A stretch of 64,000 nt of DNA from Microbulbifer halophilus. GTDB taxonomy: Bacteria > Pseudomonadota > Gammaproteobacteria > Pseudomonadales > Cellvibrionaceae. The stretch covers positions 1-64,000 of the forward strand of contig NZ_JAPIVK010000026.1 of NCBI RefSeq assembly GCF_026183675.1. Reading direction: 5' to 3'. Made by a program: the position numbers and the translations under genes. Under the pieces are notes generated by a model. That model was not told the DNA's origin. It searched no databases and worked only from the letters and a program-made list of their open reading frames with translations. Shown in pieces: positions 8,182 to 16,697 of the stretch (its first letter is position 1; each line of letters starts with the position of its first letter).

Positions 8182-8290
8182 CTCCCCTCTCCCGCGGGAC
8201 AAATTTGACGGGATCAAATTTGGACGCCGAAGGTGCCCGTAGGGTGGGCGCCAGGGATGGCGCCCATCGTGGGGCCGGGGGAGAGGGGAG
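8182..8290. repeat. GGGAGAGG palindrome split by a second inserted repeat
   Basis: The left half, CTCCCCTCTCCCGCGGGA (8182-8199), and the right half, GGGGCCGGGGGAGAGGGGAG (8271-8290), are the two arms of the dispersed palindrome. Between them lie 71 bases of different sequence (8200-8270). These contain a CAAATTT direct repeat and the hairpin GGGCGCC-AGGGAT-GGCGCCC. I read this as one repeat inserted into another. A separate REP-like motif, GGTGCGCACGGCGCACCCTA, sits just upstream at about 8115 and recurs as variants near 9200 and 61715. Confidence 0.65.
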
Positions 8291-8328
8291 CCGATCGAAG
8301 CCCAAAAAACCAACAGCAGTACGACCCC

Positions 8329-9186
8329 ATGCGCCATTCCATCACCAGCATACTTGCCGCCGGCATCCTGCTTATCTCCAGCGCCGCCACCGCCAACCCT
8401 TGGGAAGAGGTACAGCACCCCTCCTCCCAGGTCTCCGCCAGCATCGGCAGCTACACCAACGGCTGCCTCAGCGGCGCTGAGGAAATGCCGCTGCGCGGCG
8501 AGGGCTTCCAGCTGGTGCGCACCGGGCGCGACCGCCACTACGGCCACCCCGCCACCATCAGGTTTCTCAAGGATTTCTCCCGCAACGTGGCGCACCACGA
8601 CCTGGGCCGGCTGCAGATCGGCGATATGTCCATGGCCCGCGGCGGCCCCTTCTCATCGGGCCACAAAAGCCACCAGATGGGACTGGATGCGGATATCTGG
8701 TACTCCCAGGACTGGCGCGCGGCCAAGCGGCCGCTGAGCGAGTGGGAGCGCGACAATATCTCCGCCATCCCGCTGGCGGACGCGCGCGAGCACCGCCTGA
8801 TCGAGGACAACTGGGATCCGAAGGTGCCAAAGATATTGCGCCTGGCGGCGGAGGACGAACGTGTGGCGCGCATCTTCGTGCACCCCACCATCAAGCGGCG
8901 CATGTGCAAAATGGCCGGAAACGACAACGAGTGGCTGCGCAAGATACGCCCCTGGTGGGGACACAACTATCATTTCCATGTGCGCCTCACTTGCCCCGAG
9001 GGCGACGACCACTGCAAGCCCCAACACCCGGTGCGCAACCCGCCCTGCGGCGAGGACCTGGACTGGTGGTTCAGCGACGAATTCTACGCACTGCTGAGGG
9101 GCGAGGCACCCAAGAGCAAGAAGCCGAAACCCAAAAAGCCGAAGCCGATGCCGGCGCAGTGCAAACAGGTGCTTGCCGCCCCATGA
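8329..9186 (+). CDS. mepA: Penicillin-insensitive murein endopeptidase
   Basis: A 285-residue periplasmic metallopeptidase (family M74) that cuts D-alanyl-meso-DAP cross-links in peptidoglycan. I start it at the ATG of MRHSITSILAAGILL because that gives a clean signal peptide; an upstream in-frame ATG at 8233 would add 32 residues encoded by repeat DNA. Zinc ligands fit MepA: SGHKSHQMGLDAD (His115, Asp120) and HNYHFHVRLTC near residue 210. The usual conserved cysteines are present. The C-terminus has a lysine/proline-rich tail (KSKKPKPKKPKP). The next gene, ddl, also concerns peptidoglycan. Confidence 0.95.
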   Translation: MRHSITSILAAGILLISSAATANPWEEVQHPSSQVSASIGSYTNGCLSGAEEMPLRGEGFQLVRTGRDRHYGHPATIRFLKDFSRNVAHHDLGRLQIGDMSMARGGPFSSGHKSHQMGLDADIWYSQDWRAAKRPLSEWERDNISAIPLADAREHRLIEDNWDPKVPKILRLAAEDERVARIFVHPTIKRRMCKMAGNDNEWLRKIRPWWGHNYHFHVRLTCPEGDDHCKPQHPVRNPPCGEDLDWWFSDEFYALLRGEAPKSKKPKPKKPKPMPAQCKQVLAAP

Positions 9187-9235
9187 CCTATTTATCGGTA
9201 GGATGCGCCGTGCGCACCGGACACTGCAGGCGGCG

Positions 9236-9275
9236 CCCTCTCCCCCGGCCCCTCTCCCGATGGGAGAGGGGAGCT
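9236..9275. repeat. GGGAGAGG palindromic repeat
   Basis: One full copy of the dispersed palindrome lies between mepA and ddl, with the core CCCCCGGCCCCTCTCCCGAT and its complement. The GATGCGCCGTGCGCACC motif just upstream (about 9202-9219) is another dispersed repeat. Confidence 0.75.
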
Positions 9276-9354
9276 ACTCTTTGAACACTTGCACCGTTCA
9301 TCCCGTTTCCCGGCATGAGCTGAAACAGGGCAGGCACAACACGAACATTCCGAC

Positions 9355-10386
9355 ATGAGCATGAACTCCCGAGTCCCGAATCCCGAGTCCCGAGTCCCGA
9401 TCAACGTCCTGCTGATCTGCGGCGGTGGCGGCAGCGAGCACGACGTCTCCCTGCGTACCGCGGATTTTATCCAGCGCCACCTGGAAGCCGTGGACGATAT
9501 CTCCCTGGCGCGCGCGGAGATGGACGGCAACGGCCGCCTGACCGCCCCCGACGGCCGCGAGCGCCGCCTGGGGCAGGACCGGATGCTGCGCGACGACAAC
9601 GGCGCCTGGGAAGTGCACTATGTGGTGCCCTCCATCCACGGCTATCCCGGCGAGACCGGCGACCTGCAGTCGCAACTGGAGCTGTTCGGCATTCCCTACT
9701 ACGGCTGCGGCCCCGAGGCGAGCAAGCTCTGCTTCAACAAGGTCACCACCAAGCTGTGGCTGAGTGCCCTGGGAATCGACAACAGTCCCTACCAGTTCCT
9801 GTGCAGCAACGAACCGGAGGAAATCGCCAAGGCGACCATGGCGCTGCAGCAGTGGGGAGCGGTGTTCGTGAAGGCCTCCAACCAGGGCTCGTCGGTGGGC
9901 TGCTACAAGGTAACGGCGAAGGAAGAACTGCAGCGGGCGCTGGCGCGGGCCTTCGAGCTGTCTCCCTACGTGCTGGTGGAGAAATGCCTGAAAGTGCGCG
10001 AGCTGGAAGTGGCCGCCTACACCTACGAGGGCGAGCTGATCATCACGCCGCCGGGGGAGGTCTGCGCGCCCTCCGACACCTTCTACAGTTACGAGGAAAA
10101 GTACGCCGAGGGCAGCCGCGCCGTCACCCACGTGGAGGCGCAGGGTCTCAGCAACGCGCAGCTCGGCTGGATTCGCGAGGCTTCACGGCGCGCTTTTGTC
10201 GGCCTGCAGTTAAAAGACCTGTCGCGTATCGACTTCTTCCTGACCGACGACGGCGGACTCTATCTCAACGAGGTCAATACTTTTCCCGGTATGACGTCCA
10301 TCTCGATGTTCCCGAAAATGCTGGAGAACGCCGGCCACGACTTTTCCCGTTACCTGACCAGCCTGATTCGAGCGGCTGTGCGCTGA
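9355..10386 (+). CDS. ddl: D-alanine--D-alanine ligase-type ATP-grasp enzyme
   Basis: A 343-residue ATP-grasp ligase that joins two D-alanines for peptidoglycan precursors. Motifs include VLLICGGGGSEHDVSLRTAD at the N-terminus, FVKASNQGSSVGCYKV (lysine-serine ATP/D-Ala site), VEKCLKVRELEVAAYT and FLTDDGGLYLNEVNTFPGMT (metal-binding Asp/Asn). The first 15 residues (MSMNSRVPNPESRVP) are encoded by a degenerate repeat of GAGTCCC/GAATCCC and are unlike normal Ddl starts. Start choices are ATG 9355 or 9361, neither with a strong ribosome binding site. It is separate from the mur cluster where ddlB usually lies, so it is the DdlA-type or a relative. Confidence 0.88.
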   Translation: MSMNSRVPNPESRVPINVLLICGGGGSEHDVSLRTADFIQRHLEAVDDISLARAEMDGNGRLTAPDGRERRLGQDRMLRDDNGAWEVHYVVPSIHGYPGETGDLQSQLELFGIPYYGCGPEASKLCFNKVTTKLWLSALGIDNSPYQFLCSNEPEEIAKATMALQQWGAVFVKASNQGSSVGCYKVTAKEELQRALARAFELSPYVLVEKCLKVRELEVAAYTYEGELIITPPGEVCAPSDTFYSYEEKYAEGSRAVTHVEAQGLSNAQLGWIREASRRAFVGLQLKDLSRIDFFLTDDGGLYLNEVNTFPGMTSISMFPKMLENAGHDFSRYLTSLIRAAVR

Positions 10387-10536
10387 TTTTGTAAATCTCC
10401 CGCTGCGGCAGCACAATAAACCGCGATCCACGTCTGGCTATCAAGGTTACCCTCCGTTTTTGCACTTCTGAAAAACTGCAGTAATGCAAGCCTGTTGCCG
10501 ACGGCACCCCGCCCCGGCGCCCGGAAAAGAACAGAT

Positions 10537-11109
10537 CTAACAATGCTGCAACCAGCCCTCCTTCCGCCGCCGGGAAAACTGGCCGCGCAGAAACTCCATC
10601 TGGTCGCCGCGAATCCGCTCGCTGTTGATCAGCGCCAGGTACTCCGCCGCATTGGGGCAGAAAGGCAGCGCCAGCAGGTCCATCTCCATGTCCTGCAGCA
10701 AGCGGTTGCCCTTGTGCTGGTTGCAGCGCCGACAGGCGGTCACCACGTTTTCCCACACGTCGCGCCCGCCCTTCGAAACCGGGTAGACATGGTCGCGGGT
10801 GAGTTCGCGGGTCGGAAACCCCTGGCCGCAATAGAGACAGGTGTGGATGTCGCGGAAAAACAGCGCGCGATTGGTCAGCGGCGGCCGCCGCCGCGGGCGG
10901 GCCATCCGCTCGCCACCGCAGGCGATGATCGCCGCCAGGTCCAGCGACGAACGCTCCCCGAAGCGATTGATGCCCCCGTGTACCCGCTGCACCACACCGC
11001 CAAGGGACCAGGTCACCAGATCGCGCACATACAGACAGGCCGCCTCCTGCCAGTTCAACCACTCCAGCGGCTGGCCCGCCAGGTTCAGACGCAGGATTCT
11101 CGCTTGCAT
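10537..11109 (-). CDS. HNH endonuclease
   Basis: A 190-residue protein with a treble-clef HNH nuclease domain: Cys91-x2-Cys94 (CLYCGQ), His107 in RDHVYPVSKGG, Asn121, Cys126-x2-Cys129 in ACRRCN and His132 in QHKGN. The first 85 residues are a conserved N-terminal domain typical of this stand-alone family. I start it at MQARILRLNL because GGGGAGG sits just upstream; a longer start at 11244 would read through a terminator hairpin. These orphan HNH proteins are common in proteobacteria and their biological role is not settled. The gene is convergent with ddl. Confidence 0.88.
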   Translation of the reverse strand: MQARILRLNLAGQPLEWLNWQEAACLYVRDLVTWSLGGVVQRVHGGINRFGERSSLDLAAIIACGGERMARPRRRPPLTNRALFFRDIHTCLYCGQGFPTRELTRDHVYPVSKGGRDVWENVVTACRRCNQHKGNRLLQDMEMDLLALPFCPNAAEYLALINSERIRGDQMEFLRGQFSRRRKEGWLQHC

Positions 11110-11173
11110 CAGTTCGCCTCCCCACCAATGGATTCTTCCGGCAACCGGGTGCGCTGCCGGAAAGCGCACATAC

Positions 11174-11204
11174 AAAAAAGCCCCGCAGGCGCGCCTGTGG
11201 GGCT
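11174..11204 (-). terminator. Intrinsic terminator 65 bases upstream of the HNH gene
   Basis: On the minus strand, an 11-bp stem (GCCCCACAGGC pairing with GCCTGCGGGGC) is followed by six T's. It points toward the HNH gene start, and no minus-strand gene lies upstream of it. It could end a small RNA or act as an attenuator in the HNH leader. Confidence 0.75.
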
Positions 11205-11206
11205 TT

Positions 11207-11738
11207 CGTGAAAATTCGGGGGTGAGAGGGGCATCGCCCGCCACTGAACTGGAGGCTGTTGGGAAACGGACGTGTCTGGTATTGACTTACTGAATGCGTC
11301 ACCCTCCGCCGGCCGACGGGTTTTGTGGCCGTACTGCCCTGATTAAAGCGGATAATTGTTTCAATTTCCAGACAGGAAGAGTAGGAGAGGAGGAATTTTC
11401 AGGAGAGGAGGTGGCGCCCGGAATTTTCCGGTTCCCGAATAAAACACCGCCCAGGCAATCCGGCCCGGGCGGTGCGTCTCACAGGATGGTGCCAATGTCC
11501 TTTTGGCGAGCGGCGCAATCCCTTTATCCCTTGCCGCTTAAGTGCAGTCCCTTATGCATCCTTGCAACTTCATTATGGCAACTGATTGAAGAAAAGGTAG
11601 GGGCAATCGGCTGAATTTATTGTGCGAGATATCTCACAAAGCTGCGATATATCTCACGCCCGGGTGATGGCAGAGACGAGAGGCGACCGATGTGGTAAAA
11701 CTGGCGCCCGATAAAGGAGAGCGACAACTATAGCCACT
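11207..11738. other. Long intergenic region, no gene seen
   Basis: About 530 bases with no convincing coding region on either strand. It contains purine-rich stretches (AGGAGAGGAGG near 11400), a GC-rich inverted repeat around 11445-11475 (CACCGCCCAGG...CCCGGGCGGTG), and two GCGA-ATATCTCAC motifs just upstream of the next gene. With the orphan terminator at its left end, it is a candidate locus for a minus-strand small RNA. I cannot assign it to a known RNA family. Confidence 0.45.
11623..11657. promoter_or_regulatory. Tandem GCGANATATCTCAC motifs, possible operator
   Basis: GCGAGATATCTCAC and GCGATATATCTCAC occur as direct repeats 21 bases apart, about 80-115 bases upstream of the dehydrogenase gene. 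The first contains the perfect palindrome GAGATATCTC. Two near-identical sites on the same helix face suggest a dimeric regulator. TGTG/CACA spacing in the first site is 10, not the 8 of a CRP site. The regulator is unknown. Confidence 0.45.
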
Positions 11739-13283
11739 TTGTTTACAGGATCAATCGCCACCGTGAATCGCTTGTTGAAATACACGCTAATTTTTTCATT
11801 TTCTGTGGTCGCGGCCCTTCCCCTCGTCATCTTCTTCTACCCCGGCGTCAGTATCCCCTGGAAACAACTGACCGGCAGCATCGGTACCGATACCGCTACC
11901 GTAGAAAGGCAACTGCACACAGCCGCCGGTTTTCACGTTGAACTCTTCGCCGGGGATCTCCCCAACGCGCGCTGGTTGGCAGTGACCCGCCGCGGCGACC
12001 TGCTGGTGTCCCAACCCAAACACGGCCGGGTGAGCCTGCTGACAGCCGACGGGGATGGCGACGGTCGCGCCGATGGCCAGCGGGTACTGATCGACGACCT
12101 CACCCGCCCGCACGGACTTTTCCTTTACGAGGACTGGCTGTATATCGCCGAGAGCGACAGCGTCGGCCGCGTCGCGTTCGATCACTCCGACGGCCGCCTG
12201 GCCGGCAGCTACCGGAAAATCGTCACCGACCTCGCCGACAGCGGCAACCACTGGACCAAGACCATCGCCATGGGGCCGGACGGCCGGGTCTACCTCACCG
12301 CCGGCTCCAGCTGCAATGTCTGCGTCGAGGAGGACCCGAGGCGCGCCGCGATGATGCGCTTCCGCCCCGACGGCAGCAACTTCGAGATCTTCGCCAGCGG
12401 CCTGCGCAACGCCGTCGGCTTCGACTGGTCGCCAAAAGACGGCGCCCTCTACGCCACCGACAACGGCCGCGACTGGCTCGGCGACGACTTTCCGCCCTGC
12501 GAACTGAACCGCGTGGAAAAGGGCGGCTTCTACGGCTGGCCCTACGCCAACGGCGACCGGGTACCCGATCCGGACTTCGGCGTCGACGCAGGACGGGAAG
12601 TGCAACGGAAAATCGCCAATTCGATCCCGCCCGTGCACAATTTCCCGGCTCACAATGCGCCGCTGGGCATCACCTTCCTGCGCAGTCCCACCCAGCCGGC
12701 CGACTACCGCGACGCCGCGCTGGTGGCCCTGCACGGCTCCTGGAACCGCAGCGTCAAGGACGGCTACAAGGTGGTGTCCCTGCACTGGGACGAACAGGGC
12801 AATATCCGCCGGGAAGATTTCCTGTGGGGCTTCCTCGGCGAGGACAGAAAGGAAGTGCACGGCCGCCCGGTGGCCATCGCCGAGGACGCCGATGGTAATA
12901 TCTATATTTCCGACGACTATGCCGGGGCCGTCTACCGGGTTGCCGGCGGTGACGGCAGTTCAACGGCGCCCACCGCGGCCGGCGACAAACCGCGTATGCG
13001 GGCACCGCGAAAACCCCTCGCCATCGACAGCGGCGCGGCCCGTCGGGGCGAGGAACTCTACCGGCGTCACGGCTGCGCCGAATGCCACGCGGAGCAGATC
13101 CCGCTGCGGGAGCTGTCGAAAAAATACAGCCTGCAGACACTGGCGGACTACTTTGACAACCCCACACCGCCGATGCCCGACTACGGCTTCAGCGGCACCC
13201 AGAAACGCGCCCTGGCGCACTACCTGATGTCCCTGGAAGCCGGGATATCATCCTCAATTGACCAGTTACCCGCCAGCGGCTAA
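11739..13283 (+). CDS. PQQ-dependent sugar dehydrogenase-like protein fused to cytochrome c
   Basis: About 514 residues from a TTG at 11739, or 506 from a GTG at 11763; AAGGAG at 11714 is far from both, so the start is uncertain. The N-terminus has one hydrophobic span (YTLIFSFSVVAALPLVIFFY), an anchor or signal. Residues 60-410 form a six-bladed propeller of the soluble glucose/L-sorbosone dehydrogenase type, with FASGLRNAVGFDWSP, ATDNGRDWLGDD, HNAPLGITF and HGSWNRS. The last 90 residues are a cytochrome c domain with one heme site, CAECH, and a probable distal ligand region PPMPDYG. The likely role is periplasmic sugar or aldose oxidation with electrons passed to the attached heme. Confidence 0.85.
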   Translation: MFTGSIATVNRLLKYTLIFSFSVVAALPLVIFFYPGVSIPWKQLTGSIGTDTATVERQLHTAAGFHVELFAGDLPNARWLAVTRRGDLLVSQPKHGRVSLLTADGDGDGRADGQRVLIDDLTRPHGLFLYEDWLYIAESDSVGRVAFDHSDGRLAGSYRKIVTDLADSGNHWTKTIAMGPDGRVYLTAGSSCNVCVEEDPRRAAMMRFRPDGSNFEIFASGLRNAVGFDWSPKDGALYATDNGRDWLGDDFPPCELNRVEKGGFYGWPYANGDRVPDPDFGVDAGREVQRKIANSIPPVHNFPAHNAPLGITFLRSPTQPADYRDAALVALHGSWNRSVKDGYKVVSLHWDEQGNIRREDFLWGFLGEDRKEVHGRPVAIAEDADGNIYISDDYAGAVYRVAGGDGSSTAPTAAGDKPRMRAPRKPLAIDSGAARRGEELYRRHGCAECHAEQIPLRELSKKYSLQTLADYFDNPTPPMPDYGFSGTQKRALAHYLMSLEAGISSSIDQLPASG

Positions 13284-13313
13284 GGTTGCGCGGCGATTGA
13301 GAGAGGCGAGGCA

Positions 13314-13562
13314 ATGGCAGCGAAAAAACAAGCGGCAACCTTTGAACAGGCCCTGGAAGAACTGGAACAGCTGGTGGAACGCCTCGAGGCGGGCGATCTG
13401 CCGCTGGAGGAAGCACTGTCGGATTTCGAGCGCGGTGTGAAACTGACCCGCGAATGCCAGCGGAAACTCGCCAACGCCGAGCAGAAGGTCAAGGTGCTGA
13501 TGGAGGAAAACGGCAATATCCGCGAGCTGCCGTTTGACGAAGATGACGCGGAAGACGCCTGA
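13314..13562 (+). CDS. xseB: Exodeoxyribonuclease VII small subunit
   Basis: An 82-residue, largely helical protein with the family signature FEQALEELEQLVERLEAGDLPLEEAL (residues 10-35) and an acidic tail. It binds the large subunit XseA, which is not in this window. Its TGA abuts the GTG start of ispA. The order xseB-ispA-dxs is the classic gammaproteobacterial arrangement. GAGGCGAGG precedes the ATG. Confidence 0.96.
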   Translation: MAAKKQAATFEQALEELEQLVERLEAGDLPLEEALSDFERGVKLTRECQRKLANAEQKVKVLMEENGNIRELPFDEDDAEDA

Positions 13563-14474
13563 GTGGCCGAGACAGCCCCCATGTCCCCACAACTGCAGGA
13601 CTTCCTGCAACAGGCCGCCGGCCGCGTGGAAGCCGCACTGCAGCGGGCCCTCGCCGGCACGGTGCCCGGGGCCGAAACCCTGTCCGCCGCCATGCGCTAC
13701 GCCGCGCTCGGCCCCGGCAAGCGCCTGCGCCCGGCGCTGGTCTATGCCAGCGCCAGGACACTGCGCGGCGACACCTTCGATCCCGCCGCCTGCGACGCTG
13801 CGGCTGCCGCGCTGGAATGCATCCACGCCTACTCCCTGGTGCACGACGACCTGCCGGCAATGGACGACGACGACCTGCGCCGCGGCCGCCCCACCTGCCA
13901 CATCGAATTCGACCAGGCCAGCGCGATTCTCGCCGGCGACGCCCTTCAGACCCGCGCCTTCGAATTGCTGCTCGCGGGCGACGCCGGCAGCGAGCTGAAA
14001 CTGCGCCTGCTGACCGAACTGGCCGGCGCCGCCGGCGTCAGCGGCATGGTGGCCGGCCAGGCCATCGACCTGGCGGCCGTGGACCGCAGCCTCGACCTGC
14101 CGCAACTGGAGGCCATGCACCGCCTCAAGACCGGCGCCCTGATCCGCGCCAGCGCCCGCATCGGCGCCCTGCTCGGCGGCGCCGACGAAACCCGACTGGG
14201 CGCCGTCAGCCGTTACGCAGAGGCCATCGGCCTGGCCTTCCAGGTGCAGGACGACATCCTCGATGTCACCGTCGACACCGCCACCCTGGGCAAGACCCAG
14301 GGCGCCGACGCGGCGCGCAACAAGCCCACCTATGTCTCCCTGCTGGGGCTCGACGGCGCGCGGGAAAAGCTGGAGGACCTGCACCGGCGGGCCCTCGAAG
14401 CCCTCTCGCAACTGGACCGCGATACCGACCTGCTGCGGCAGTTGGCGGATTATGTAGTGCGGCGCAGCCACTGA
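13563..14474 (+). CDS. ispA: Farnesyl diphosphate synthase (polyprenyl synthetase)
   Basis: A 303-residue trans-prenyltransferase that condenses IPP with DMAPP and then GPP to give farnesyl diphosphate. It starts at a GTG directly after the xseB stop. Both aspartate-rich metal sites are present: DDLPAMD at residues 95-101 and DDILD at 230-234. GKRLRPALVY matches the substrate-binding region near residue 53. It lies between xseB and dxs, so substrate supply and product formation are in one cluster, although a repeat-filled 241-base gap separates it from dxs. Confidence 0.97.
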   Translation: MAETAPMSPQLQDFLQQAAGRVEAALQRALAGTVPGAETLSAAMRYAALGPGKRLRPALVYASARTLRGDTFDPAACDAAAAALECIHAYSLVHDDLPAMDDDDLRRGRPTCHIEFDQASAILAGDALQTRAFELLLAGDAGSELKLRLLTELAGAAGVSGMVAGQAIDLAAVDRSLDLPQLEAMHRLKTGALIRASARIGALLGGADETRLGAVSRYAEAIGLAFQVQDDILDVTVDTATLGKTQGADAARNKPTYVSLLGLDGAREKLEDLHRRALEALSQLDRDTDLLRQLADYVVRRSH

Positions 14475-14495
14475 GCCCCCCGGGCGCCCCACCGC

Positions 14496-14627
14496 CCCTC
14501 TCCCCCGGCCCCTCTCCCGGCGGGAGAGGGGAGCTCGGTCGGAAGCATCGCGGGTAAATCGGCCTACAGGGCCTCGTCCACCCCCGTGCCAGTACCCTCT
14601 CCCACCGGGAGAGGGTTAGGGAGAGGG
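14496..14627. repeat. Two GGGAGAGG palindromic repeats between ispA and dxs
   Basis: A full copy (about 14496-14535) is followed by the variant form (about 14594-14627, CCCTCTCCCACCGGGAGAGG then GTTAGG). The same full-plus-variant pairing occurs at 4311-4443 and 29475-29612. The copies sit inside what is otherwise a classic operon. Confidence 0.75.
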
Positions 14628-14715
14628 CGGTCGAACGCGCCCCAACGGGATGCAATCTCCCCGTCACAGGCATACAATCCCTTTTTCTACCGTTCAGTTG
14701 CACTTGATACGTTTG

Positions 14716-16641
14716 ATGTTCAACGAGATTCCACGCACACGCCCGCAGACCCCGCTGCTGGACGCCATCGACGAGCCGGCGCAGCTGCGCGCCCTGGATG
14801 AGCGCCAGTTGCCGGAGCTGGCCAGTCAGTTGCGCGAATACCTGCTGTACTGCGTCGGCCAGACCGGCGGCCACTTCGGCGCCGGCCTGGGCGTGGTGGA
14901 GCTGACGCTGGCCCTGCACTACATCTACAACACCCCGGAAGACCGGCTGGTGTGGGACGTGGGCCACCAGACCTACCCGCACAAGATTCTCACCGGTCGC
15001 CGCGAGCAGATGCTGACCATGCGCCAGCAGGGCGGCCTGTCGGGCTTCCCCAAGCGCAGCGAGAGCCCCTACGACACCTTCGGCGTGGGCCACTCCAGCA
15101 CCTCCATCAGCGCCGCCCTGGGCATGGCGCTGGGCTCGCCGGACGAGCGCAAGGTGGTGGCCGTGATCGGCGACGGCGCCATGACGGCGGGCATGGCCTT
15201 CGAGGCCCTGAACCACGCCGCCCATACCGGCAAGGACCTGGTTGTCGTGCTCAATGACAATCGCATGTCCATCGGCCGCAACGTGGGTGGCCTGGCCACC
15301 TACTTCGCCAAGATCCTCGCCAGCAAGACCTACCTGTCCATGCGCGAGGGCAGCCGCAAGATACTCTCGGCGATTCCCAAGGCCTGGCAACTGGCGCGGC
15401 GCACCGAGGAACACGTCAAGGGCATGATCACCCCCGGCACCCTGTTCGAGGAGCTGGGTTTCAACTACGTGGGCCCCATGGACGGCCACAATGTGCACGA
15501 CCTGGTGCACACGCTGCGCAACCTGCGCAACCAGCGCGGCCCGCAGCTGGTGCATATCGTCACCACCAAGGGCAAGGGCTTCGGCCCCGCCGAAGAGGAC
15601 CCGGTGGGCTACCACGCCCTGAACAAGCTGGAGCCCGAACCCAAGGTGCAGGTGGCCATGCCCGCCGAGAAAAAACCGGGGAAGAAAGCGCCCAAATACC
15701 AGCAAGTGTTCGGCAGCTGGCTCTGCGACATGGCCGAGCGCGACGAAAAGCTGGTCGGTATCACGCCGGCCATGTGCGAGGGCTCCGGTATGGTGGCGTT
15801 CGCCGAACGCTTCCCCGAGCGGTTCCACGACGTGGCCATCGCCGAACAGCACTCGGTGACCCTCGCCGCCGGCCTCGCCTGCGAGGAACAGAAACCGGTG
15901 GTGGCCATCTACTCCACCTTCCTGCAACGCGGTTACGACCAGTTGATCCACGATGTAGCCATCCAGAACCTGGACGTGACTTTCGCCATCGACCGCGCCG
16001 GCCTGGTGGGCGAGGACGGCCAGACCCACGCCGGTAGCTTCGACCTGACCTACATGCGCTGCCTGCCCAATATGGTCATCGCCGCGCCCAGCGACGAGAA
16101 CGAGTGCCGCCAACTGCTCTACACCACCTACCGGCACAAGGGCCCATCCGCAGTGCGCTATCCCCGCGGCACGGGCCCGGGCGCCGAAATTGCCACGGAA
16201 ATGACCGAGCTGCCCATCGGCAGGGGCCGTATCCTGCGCGAGGGCAGCGGGGTGGCGATCCTGAACTTCGGCACACTGCTGGCACCGGCGCTGGAGGCGG
16301 CCTCCAGCCTCGGCGCCACTGTCGCCGATATGCGCTGGGTCAAGCCGCTGGATGAGGCGCTGGTCGAGGAGCTGGCGGCGAACCACCAGTTGCTGGTGAC
16401 ACTGGAGGAAAATACCGTTGCCGGCGGCGCCGGCAGCGCGGTAACGGAATACCTGAACAGTGTCGGCACGCCGATGCCAGTACTGCAACTGGGCCTGCCC
16501 GACAAAACCATCGAACACGGCAAACACAAGGACCTGCTCGCCGGCGTCGGCCTCGATGCCGCCGGTATCGAAAAACAGATAGCGCGTCGCCAGCAACTGC
16601 TGGGCGACAAGCACTACAAGGGCCAGGCCGCCGCATTCTGA
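14716..16641 (+). CDS. dxs: 1-deoxy-D-xylulose-5-phosphate synthase
   Basis: A 641-residue thiamine-diphosphate enzyme that makes DXP from pyruvate and glyceraldehyde 3-phosphate, the first step of the MEP isoprenoid pathway. I start it at [10 protein letters not shown], which gives the normal length; an ATG at 14650 would add 22 residues. Motifs are [13 protein letters not shown], the TPP-binding [15 protein letters not shown]...NDNRMSI, and the transketolase-type second domain with [12 protein letters not shown] and [15 protein letters not shown]. It feeds ispA just upstream. Confidence 0.98.
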   Translation: MFNEIPRTRPQTPLLDAIDEPAQLRALDERQLPELASQLREYLLYCVGQTGGHFGAGLGVVELTLALHYIYNTPEDRLVWDVGHQTYPHKILTGRREQMLTMRQQGGLSGFPKRSESPYDTFGVGHSSTSISAALGMALGSPDERKVVAVIGDGAMTAGMAFEALNHAAHTGKDLVVVLNDNRMSIGRNVGGLATYFAKILASKTYLSMREGSRKILSAIPKAWQLARRTEEHVKGMITPGTLFEELGFNYVGPMDGHNVHDLVHTLRNLRNQRGPQLVHIVTTKGKGFGPAEEDPVGYHALNKLEPEPKVQVAMPAEKKPGKKAPKYQQVFGSWLCDMAERDEKLVGITPAMCEGSGMVAFAERFPERFHDVAIAEQHSVTLAAGLACEEQKPVVAIYSTFLQRGYDQLIHDVAIQNLDVTFAIDRAGLVGEDGQTHAGSFDLTYMRCLPNMVIAAPSDENECRQLLYTTYRHKGPSAVRYPRGTGPGAEIATEMTELPIGRGRILREGSGVAILNFGTLLAPALEAASSLGATVADMRWVKPLDEALVEELAANHQLLVTLEENTVAGGAGSAVTEYLNSVGTPMPVLQLGLPDKTIEHGKHKDLLAGVGLDAAGIEKQIARRQQLLGDKHYKGQAAAF

Positions 16642-16697
16642 TGTCCGCTGGCGGGCAAACCGCCGCGTGGAGTTGAACGATTTCCCGAGGGGGGACC

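Noticed and set aside
10274-11302. 342-residue minus-strand frame over ddl and the HNH gene
   Set aside because: It crosses the orphan terminator and lies in a different frame from the HNH motifs. It has no recognisable domain.
11623-11640. CRP-like site TGTG...CACA upstream of the dehydrogenase
   Set aside because: The gap between TGTG and CACA is 10 bases; a CRP site needs 8. I list it only as an unknown tandem motif.
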